Assembly: GCA_013360215.1 (NCBI GenBank)
Contig: JABWCP010000042.1
Location: 1-16,971 of the forward strand
Source: a bacterium
GTDB lineage: Bacteria; CLD3; SB21
Direction of reading: 5' to 3'
Length of the DNA stretch: 16,971 nucleotides
Shown: positions 1 to 6,139 of the stretch, piece after piece
Position numbering within the stretch: position 1 is the stretch's first letter
How the letters are laid out: each line of letters begins with the position of its first letter
Made by a program: the position numbers and the translations under genes
The notes under the pieces: model-generated
Database searches by the model: none
Told to the model about the DNA's origin: nothing
Seen by the model: only the letters and a program-made list of their open reading frames with translations

Positions 1-2
1 CG

Positions 3-128
3 AAAATTGCTACGCTTCCTACATTCAATCTCGACCTGCTCTGGAAATTCAAACTTGAAAACAACAGCCAAAGGGGGTATGATCTTATTCAGTATCCCTT
101 TTTTGATTCAACTTTGCGAGACTATTGA
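3..128 (+). CDS. C-terminal fragment of an unidentified protein (5' end outside window)
   Basis: An open frame runs from the window edge to a TGA at 126-128 and gives 41 residues. They are rich in aromatic and alternating polar/hydrophobic positions (for example FNLDLLWKFKLENN and a final TLRDY). That pattern would suit the last strands of a beta-rich or outer-membrane protein, but the piece is too short to assign a family. A second frame, starting at base 1, is also open to about 141 but reads less like a protein. I cannot name a function, and the call that this is coding at all is only moderately supported. Confidence 0.4.
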   Translation, partial: KIATLPTFNLDLLWKFKLENNSQRGYDLIQYPFFDSTLRDY

Positions 129-296
129 TATTGTTTTTTAAGGATTTGTAAATTTAATCTGACTTGAGTTCATGCGAAAAAAATTCAAAACAACTATCTT
201 TCTTACTTTCTTTCGCTCTGTATCATACTCGATGTTAATTTTGTTGAATTAAACTAATTATTGCTTATTTTTGCAATTCATTTATAGGTTTATATC
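129..296. other. AT-rich intergenic region
   Basis: These 168 bases between the fragment and the GAF phosphatase gene are AT-rich and hold no credible gene. No hairpin followed by a T run is evident after the upstream stop. The last 55 bases contain the Bacteroidota-type promoter candidate listed separately. Confidence 0.6.
244..273 (+). promoter_or_regulatory. Bacteroidota-type promoter candidate for the GAF-PP2C gene
   Basis: TTG at 244-246 is followed, after exactly 19 bases, by TATTTTTG at 266-273. This matches the primary-sigma consensus known from Bacteroidota (TTG-N19-21-TAnnTTTG). It lies 23 bases upstream of the ATG at 297, so the leader would be short. No strong Shine-Dalgarno sequence precedes that ATG, which is also common in Bacteroidota. 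The match is visible directly; use by the host is inferred. Confidence 0.5.
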
Positions 297-1556
297 ATGG
301 ATTTGCTTCACAAACTCAAACAAGTTTCGGAAGAAGCCGAGCGTTTATTGGCTATCGTCGAAATCGGAAAATTACTCAATTCGACAATTCATCTGGACCA
401 GTTGCTTGAGATTATATTGGATACCGCATTACAAAATCTTCAGGCGGAACGCGGAACATTGTATCTGATTGATTTTGAAAAAAAGGAATTGTGGTCCAAA
501 GTACTCAAAGGCGAAGAGACCATACGACTTCCTATCGGCAAAGGTATTGCGGGAACCGTTGCAGCTACAGGAGAAACGATATTCCTGACCGATGCCTATG
601 ACGATCCCCGATTTAACCCTGAATTTGATAAAAAATCAGGATTTCGCACGAGCAGTATGTTATGTACACCGATGAAAAACAGAGAAGGCCGAATGATCGG
701 TGTTTTCCAAATTCTCAATAAACGTGAAGGTGAATTTGAAAAATCGGATATCGAATTTTTGGACACCTTATCACTCGATGCATGTATCGCGATCGAAAAT
801 GCGCGGTTGCATGAAGCCGATCTCGTAAAGCAGCGCATTCTAAAGGAGCTTGAAGTTGCAGCCACCATTCAGAGAATGATATTACCAAAAGAAATCACCT
901 CCATTCCCGGTCTTGATCTGGCCGGATTGAATGTCCCCAGTCGACAGGTTGGAGGGGATTACTACGATGCCGTACCTCTCCCCGACGGACGGGTGGCTTT
1001 GGTCATGGCCGATGTATCCGGCAAAAGTGTACCCGGCGCATTGCTCGTATCCACTCTACAAGCTTCGTTACGCGCCTATTTGGAAAGCCCTTTTGAACTC
1101 GCACCGCTCGTAACCAAACTCAATCGTGTCATACTCAAAAATTCGACCGATGACAAATTTATAACTTTTTTCATCGGCATAGTAGATACACAAAAAAACA
1201 CACTCGAATACCTCAACGCAGGACACAACCCTCCGCTTTTGATGACCAAAGGTCAATTGATCAAGTTGACTAAAGGAGGTATCCCGTTGGGTATGATCGG
1301 CTTTGATGACTATGCCGCGCAAACGTTAAATCTTCATTCAGGTGATACGTTGGTCTTATTCACCGACGGGATTACTGAAGCTGTTTCCCCTAATGACGAT
1401 ATGTATGACGATGCACGATTAGAAAATTTAGTACAAAATGTCGCGCATTCTTCCGCGGAAGACCTTAAAAAAATTATCTATAACGACGTAATGGCTTTTG
1501 TGAACGGTGCCGAACAAGCCGATGACATCACATTACTAATAGCAAAATACCAATAA
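297..1556 (+). CDS. GAF domain-containing PP2C (RsbU/SpoIIE-type) serine phosphatase
   Basis: A soluble 419-residue signalling phosphatase with no signal peptide or membrane segment. Residues about 20-170 form a GAF sensor domain (GKGIAGTVAATGE at 81-93). Residues 170-200 form a helical linker ending in the LEVAATIQRMILP signature that usually precedes these phosphatases. Residues about 205-417 are the PP2C core, with metal-binding acidic motifs VGGDYYD (218-224), DVSGK (239-243), DGITEA (357-362) and DDIT (409-412), plus AGHNP (308-312). All expected catalytic aspartates are present. Family members dephosphorylate STAS anti-anti-sigma factors and so release a sigma factor, or act on similar switch proteins; the GAF ligand and the target are not predictable. 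It stands alone, convergent with hflX only 13 bases away. A second PP2C phosphatase is encoded at 6140-8725. Confidence 0.93.
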   Translation: MDLLHKLKQVSEEAERLLAIVEIGKLLNSTIHLDQLLEIILDTALQNLQAERGTLYLIDFEKKELWSKVLKGEETIRLPIGKGIAGTVAATGETIFLTDAYDDPRFNPEFDKKSGFRTSSMLCTPMKNREGRMIGVFQILNKREGEFEKSDIEFLDTLSLDACIAIENARLHEADLVKQRILKELEVAATIQRMILPKEITSIPGLDLAGLNVPSRQVGGDYYDAVPLPDGRVALVMADVSGKSVPGALLVSTLQASLRAYLESPFELAPLVTKLNRVILKNSTDDKFITFFIGIVDTQKNTLEYLNAGHNPPLLMTKGQLIKLTKGGIPLGMIGFDDYAAQTLNLHSGDTLVLFTDGITEAVSPNDDMYDDARLENLVQNVAHSSAEDLKKIIYNDVMAFVNGAEQADDITLLIAKYQ

Positions 1557-1569
1557 ACTCAGTTCGCAC

Positions 1570-2859
1570 TCACACTTTATCCCAATCTGCTCTTTCGGAT
1601 TGTAGTTTTTTTATACGTTCGGCATTCACCTTTAATGCACGGAAATGAAGTGTCGTTTTAGAATCCGTGTACGTCTCTTCCAAAACTTCCGCTAGATGGT
1701 GTACGGTCGCATAAAACTTACCATCACCGCTATCAAACGAAACTTTATCCAACGTGAACGCATGATCTATTTCGTCCTTGATAGCTTGTTTCAGTCTATC
1801 CAACCCGATACGGCGACCGGCCGATATGAACACGGTATTGGGAAACTGATGACGCATACTCGTGATCAGCGCTTCATCGCTCACACGATCCACTTTATTA
1901 AATACGACGATGCGCGCATCTTTGAGCGCATTTAATTCACGCAATACTTTTTCGACCGCCTCCATTTGCTCCATAAAAATAGGACTGCTCAAATCCACGA
2001 CATGCAATAAAATATCTGCTTCGCGTACTTCTTCGAGTGTGGAGCGAAATGAAGCGACCAAGTGATGCGGCAGCTTTCTGATAAAACCGACCGTATCTGT
2101 TATCAAACAGGAATGATCGTTATCTAAAAACACTTTGCGCGTCGTAGCATCAAGCGTAGCAAAAAGCCTGTCCTCCACGTACACATCAGCCTGCGAAAGT
2201 GCGTTGAGTAATGTAGATTTACCGACATTGGTGTATCCGACCAAAGCTACACGAAAGATCTCACCGCGTCCCGCCCGTTGGGTTTCCCGTTGTCGTTCGA
2301 TTTTTTTAAGCTCTTCTTTTAAAACAGCAATACGTTGTCCGACCAAACGCCGATCCGTCTCGAGCTGCGTTTCACCGGGACCTTTGGTAAATACCCCGCC
2401 GCCTTGCCGTTCTAAGTGAGTCCACATTTTAGAAAGTCTTGGAAGCAGATATTCGAGTTGTGCCAATTCAACTTGGGTTTTCGATTCGCGCGTGCGTGCA
2501 CGCTTAGCAAAAATATCAAGAATCAACGCGCTCCGATCTATGATTTTACATTTCGCTTCACGCTCGATATTTTTTGTTTGGCCCGGAGAAAGATCATCAT
2601 CAAATATAACTACCTGAATATTCTCGGCCTGCACTTTGAGCACGATCTCGTGCACCTTTCCTTTACCGATATATGTGGAAGGATCAATTTGCCGAAGCTG
2701 CTGTTTCACGGATGCCACCACTTCCACACCGGCGGTATCCGCTAACAAAGCAAGTTCTTCAAGATAGTCATCCACTAACCTGTTTTCCTGGCGATCATGT
2801 GCAACGCCTACAAGTAATGCGCGTTCTTTTTTTCGTGTCGTATCGTGTGTTTTATTCAT
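1570..2859 (-). CDS. hflX: GTPase HflX
   Basis: 429-residue translational GTPase of the HflX family; characterised members bind the 50S subunit and split stalled or hibernating ribosomes, especially in heat stress. The N-terminal HflX domain (about 15-125, with IGKGK at 64-68) leads into a basic helical linker carrying GPGETQLETDRR (160-171). The G domain follows: G1 GYTNVGKS (208-215), G2 FATLDATTR (233-241), G3 DTVGF (255-259), G4 NKVD (321-324) and G5 SAG (346-348). A C-terminal alpha/beta domain completes the usual architecture, and length is normal. The start is supported by AGGAG three bases before the ATG (2863-2867). It lies 14 bases downstream of the DUF2130 gene on the same strand, so the two are probably co-transcribed, with the ribosome site lying in the gap. 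Confidence 0.96.
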   Translation of the reverse strand: MNKTHDTTRKKERALLVGVAHDRQENRLVDDYLEELALLADTAGVEVVASVKQQLRQIDPSTYIGKGKVHEIVLKVQAENIQVVIFDDDLSPGQTKNIEREAKCKIIDRSALILDIFAKRARTRESKTQVELAQLEYLLPRLSKMWTHLERQGGGVFTKGPGETQLETDRRLVGQRIAVLKEELKKIERQRETQRAGRGEIFRVALVGYTNVGKSTLLNALSQADVYVEDRLFATLDATTRKVFLDNDHSCLITDTVGFIRKLPHHLVASFRSTLEEVREADILLHVVDLSSPIFMEQMEAVEKVLRELNALKDARIVVFNKVDRVSDEALITSMRHQFPNTVFISAGRRIGLDRLKQAIKDEIDHAFTLDKVSFDSGDGKFYATVHHLAEVLEETYTDSKTTLHFRALKVNAERIKKLQSERADWDKV

Positions 2860-2873
2860 ATTCTCCTAAAATT

Positions 2874-4010
2874 TTATGATTTATCCTCAGGTAATTCCAA
2901 CGCCGGAATAACCGGTAAAGCCGTGCCCATGATGCCTTCTAAATCGCCATTCATTCGGCTCATGCTCACCATCATGCGTTCAATTTGTTTTTCTCGGCGT
3001 TGCCAGTTCTTTTCCATGCTGCGGCGCTCCTGATCTAAATCGCCGCGCATTTGCACAAAAGCCTCAAGTACGGCCTCCATCTTTTGGCGGAACTCATTGC
3101 CCGTAAGATAGTTGTATAACATTTCCATTTTCTCATTTTTACCAACCGCCGCAATACGTGTTTGCGCAAGCTCCGTCATTCCCACACGTAAAACTTCAGC
3201 CAGTTCGACCGCTGTTCCAAACCCTGTAATCCAGACGCCGTCCAGATTGCCCATCGTTTTAATTTCTTTCGGCAAGGCTTGGGTAACCAAAACGGCCACG
3301 TTGGCTCCCGCCGAACGCATATCATCTTTGAGCTTTTGAATCCACGATGGGCTCCATTCTTTGGTACGTTTCGATTCCCATATTATGGTTCCAGACTCCA
3401 AACCTGATCTGTTATAAACCCGCTGCAAAACATCGGCGCCCCGAATTCCTTTGGGAACTTCGCTGATAACATCAAGCGGAAATTTTTCACGTAGTAAATT
3501 CTCCAAAGCCAGTTCCATGACCTCTCCTTGGGATTGCTGTGAACCTTGTTCGGCTTTGCGTTTGAGTTCGTCCACTTGACGCATCATATCGGCAATACGT
3601 TTATCTTTCTCAGCATCTTTGAGTCGAAATGCTTCGATCGCCTTCGCTTCGACTTCGATACGGATTTTATTACGCTCTTCCATAATCAGACGTTCGGTTT
3701 CCAACTTCAAATTTTGTTCGCGTTCTTCGATCTCACGTTGCTGTTTCATCAATTGCAACTCGCGGGTACGCGCGTCCTGCATGTTCTTATCTTTGATGGC
3801 CAGTTGTTGCTGCAGATCGGCCAACTGCAATGTCCATTGCTCTGTCGCATCACGACGAATCTTCTCTTCACGTTTGGCTATTTCGGACTTAAATTTCTGA
3901 TTAAATTCGTCCCGTATTTTTTGCTCGGCCTGCGCTTCAAAGCGACTTTGAAAGGCATCTGAAAGTTCAAACTGATGCTTGCATTTGGGACATATAATCT
4001 GTTCACTCAT
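2874..4010 (-). CDS. DUF2130 family protein: CxxC knuckle, coiled coil, PD-(D/E)XK-like core
   Basis: 378 residues, cytoplasmic. The N-terminus has CPKC (7-10), the only two cysteines in the protein, so a full four-cysteine zinc ribbon is absent. Residues about 20-155 are a long charged coiled coil. Residues about 160-300 match DUF2130: GEVMELALENLLREKFP, then GIRGADV with D193, then IIWESKRTKEW with E212 and K214. The order Glu166 - Asp193 - Glu212-x-Lys214 is that of a PD-(D/E)XK nuclease fold, although activity of this family has not, to my knowledge, been established. Residues about 310-350 form another helical coil. AAGGAG (4016-4021) sits five bases before the ATG, a strong start. It is first in a two-gene unit with hflX, hinting at a stress role; that is inference. 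Confidence 0.85.
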   Translation of the reverse strand: MSEQIICPKCKHQFELSDAFQSRFEAQAEQKIRDEFNQKFKSEIAKREEKIRRDATEQWTLQLADLQQQLAIKDKNMQDARTRELQLMKQQREIEEREQNLKLETERLIMEERNKIRIEVEAKAIEAFRLKDAEKDKRIADMMRQVDELKRKAEQGSQQSQGEVMELALENLLREKFPLDVISEVPKGIRGADVLQRVYNRSGLESGTIIWESKRTKEWSPSWIQKLKDDMRSAGANVAVLVTQALPKEIKTMGNLDGVWITGFGTAVELAEVLRVGMTELAQTRIAAVGKNEKMEMLYNYLTGNEFRQKMEAVLEAFVQMRGDLDQERRSMEKNWQRREKQIERMMVSMSRMNGDLEGIMGTALPVIPALELPEDKS

Positions 4011-4092
4011 GATAACTCCTTACATAAACAACGCCGCCATGATACGATGATTTGCAGAGATTTTCTACCATATTTTTTCCCATTTTTTTCTA

Positions 4093-4121
4093 TTGCGTAT
4101 TCGAACGTATAACTGTATTTT
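4093..4121 (+). promoter_or_regulatory. Weak promoter candidate for the PorV-TPR / sensor operon
   Basis: In the divergent gap between the DUF2130 gene and the PorV-TPR gene, TTGCGT (4093-4098) is followed after 17 bases by TATTTT (4116-4121). The same bases also nearly match the Bacteroidota pattern (TTG, 20 bases, TATTTTTA instead of TAnnTTTG). This places transcription start near 4128 and gives a leader of about 45 bases to the ATG at 4175. Several mismatches make this tentative. A promoter for the minus-strand DUF2130-hflX unit must also lie in 4011-4174, but I cannot single one out. Confidence 0.25.
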
Positions 4122-4174
4122 TATTGAAAATAGCACACTTCGGTTTTTTCACGTTTCAAGTAAAGCGCTTGCCC

Positions 4175-6133
4175 ATGTCGGATTATTTCCGCCGTATAGT
4201 TTTGTGTCTGGGTGTATCTTTGATAGGTGTATTGCCGCTTCGCGCGCAAGGCACGCTCTATCGTGGCACGCAGAGTCTTTTTATGGAAACCGGTGTTGGC
4301 GCACGCGCACAGGCTTTGGGTCGTGCGTTTACGGGGCTCGCCAATGACGGTTCGGCCGTTTTTTGGAATCCCGCCGGGTTAGATTTTTTGCAACAGCCTA
4401 ATTTTGTAGCCTATCATTCCACCCTTGTCGAAGGTACTTTTTTCAATTTTGCCGCCGTAACATATCCTTTTTTAGAATTTGGCTCCGTCGGAGTCGGTAT
4501 GGCACGTATCGGGGTCAATGGCATCCCACTCAATAACGAGTGGACTAATCTAGCTCAAGGCGAATACTCAGAACAAGAATACTATATCGCGTATGGCAAA
4601 CGCCTACCATTTTGGAATTTATCACTAGGTACAACTTTTAAAATGGTCAATGTCAATGCCAGCGAACTGAATGCCAATGATGCGCCGGTTTCGAAATCCG
4701 GATTTTCAAGCGGTCTGGATATCGCACTGATGTGGAAACCTGATTTTGAAAATGCAATAGTACGCAATATGTCTTTCGGTTTTAATTATCAAAATGTAGT
4801 CGCTCCCTCCTTCAAACTTTCCACATTTTCGTACAACGATCCCCGCAATCTGCGTTTTGGTATAGCCAAAGAAATTTATTTTGGCGGTGACCAACTCAAA
4901 CGACTAACTATCCTTGCGGATGTGAGCAAAGGTTCACGTTCCGGAATAGAATATATGGCGGGGATGGAATATTCGTTTAATCGTTTTCTGATAGCTCGCG
5001 GCGGTTTTGACGCCGGACGCATGACCGTGGGTATGGGCACAGAATTTACGCAGTTTCAACGCTTTCAAGTGGATTATTCTGTCAATCTCGGGAGTCAATA
5101 CGGGACAGCGCTGCATCGCCTCTCGCTTACGATGAATTTTGGTAAAACCATCGAAGAGCGCCAAAATATTGCCCGCGCGCTTCGCGCCGATCAGGATCAA
5201 AAAATGATCGCACAAAATCAGGAAGCAGTCAAAATCCGTGCGATCAAAGAACACTCGACGCTCGGCACCGAATATCTGAAAGACGGCAAACTTATCCCCG
5301 CACTAGTTGAGCTGGAACAAGTAGTCTCCTTGGATCCCAATAATGCGAACGCAAAATCTTTATTAGATACGGTGCGTTTCAGGATGGATAAACAATTGTC
5401 GGATCGCTTAGCCGATACGGCGACCAGTGTCCGCGAAATGACTGTTTCCCAACAACAAAATAAATTTGTCGAAGATCACTACCGCAAAGGATATCAATTA
5501 GTACAAAAGGGAGATTACATAGCCGCCCTGAGCGAATTTCAAACAGCGCTTGAGCGGTCTCCCAATAATCCCGATATTCAGCGTTCACTCAACGAAACAC
5601 GCGGTCTTCTTGATAAACGAATTGCCAGTATTATCGCTAAAGCCCGATCCAATGCGGCCGGTAATAATTTCTCCGAAGCGCTAAAATTACTGAGTGAAGC
5701 GCGCAGTCTTGACCCGACCAATCAACAAATACAACGTGAGATTGATACGGAACTCAAGCGGATAAGCAACCGACTTAGTTTTCTGGAAAGCACCCGTAGT
5801 GGTCTTGATGCGTATCAAAAAGGTGATTATCAAGCGGCTATGGAAGCTTTTGAAGCTGCGCTGCTCGTTGACCCGCAGAATCCGACGGTCAAGGAATACC
5901 ACAAAAAATCCATTGTCAGGGCTTTCGCTACATTCAAAAATCTTGAAGGCGATGTAGAAAAAACATACCTGCAGGGTGTGGATTTGTATGTCGAAGGAAA
6001 ATACGAGCAGGCCATAGCGATTTGGCAGCGCATTTTAGAAAAAGACCCGCTCAATAAACGCGTATTAAAAGCCATCGATAAAGCCGAAGATCAAATTCGT
6101 CAACGCGATGAAGCCAAAGGACGGAAAAAATAA
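4175..6133 (+). CDS. PorV/PorQ-type outer-membrane barrel fused to five TPR repeats
   Basis: 652 residues from ATG 4175. An in-frame ATG at 4052 would add 41 hydrophobic residues before the signal peptide, so the later start is preferred: it begins with MSDYFRR, a hydrophobic core, and LRAQ-G as likely cleavage point near residue 25. Residues about 35-325 are a PorV/PorQ-like beta barrel; the signature is GVGARAQALGRAFTGLANDG followed by FWNPAGL. PorV is a type IX secretion outer-membrane component in Bacteroidota, but in other FCB phyla such barrels are common without that system. After a short coil, five tetratricopeptide repeats follow (about 359-393, 435-469, 488-524, 539-574, 596-631), each ending with a DPxN or SPNN-type turn, giving a periplasmic protein-binding tail. 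No Shine-Dalgarno site is clear. It ends six bases before the sensor gene, so the two probably form an operon. Confidence 0.85.
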   Translation: MSDYFRRIVLCLGVSLIGVLPLRAQGTLYRGTQSLFMETGVGARAQALGRAFTGLANDGSAVFWNPAGLDFLQQPNFVAYHSTLVEGTFFNFAAVTYPFLEFGSVGVGMARIGVNGIPLNNEWTNLAQGEYSEQEYYIAYGKRLPFWNLSLGTTFKMVNVNASELNANDAPVSKSGFSSGLDIALMWKPDFENAIVRNMSFGFNYQNVVAPSFKLSTFSYNDPRNLRFGIAKEIYFGGDQLKRLTILADVSKGSRSGIEYMAGMEYSFNRFLIARGGFDAGRMTVGMGTEFTQFQRFQVDYSVNLGSQYGTALHRLSLTMNFGKTIEERQNIARALRADQDQKMIAQNQEAVKIRAIKEHSTLGTEYLKDGKLIPALVELEQVVSLDPNNANAKSLLDTVRFRMDKQLSDRLADTATSVREMTVSQQQNKFVEDHYRKGYQLVQKGDYIAALSEFQTALERSPNNPDIQRSLNETRGLLDKRIASIIAKARSNAAGNNFSEALKLLSEARSLDPTNQQIQREIDTELKRISNRLSFLESTRSGLDAYQKGDYQAAMEAFEAALLVDPQNPTVKEYHKKSIVRAFATFKNLEGDVEKTYLQGVDLYVEGKYEQAIAIWQRILEKDPLNKRVLKAIDKAEDQIRQRDEAKGRKK

Positions 6134-6139
6134 ATTCCT

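Noticed and set aside
2416-2745. 109-codon plus-strand open frame
   Set aside because: It lies wholly antisense to hflX, whose conserved N-terminal domain is read on the other strand; no recognisable protein features.
3546-3962. 138-codon plus-strand open frame
   Set aside because: It is antisense to the DUF2130 coiled coil; its phenylalanine/leucine-rich composition is what the complement of Glu/Lys/Gln-rich codons gives.
4052-4174. In-frame upstream extension of the PorV-TPR gene from ATG 4052
   Set aside because: It would add 41 mostly hydrophobic residues ahead of a good signal peptide, and it would cover the divergent promoter region. The ATG at 4175 is far better.
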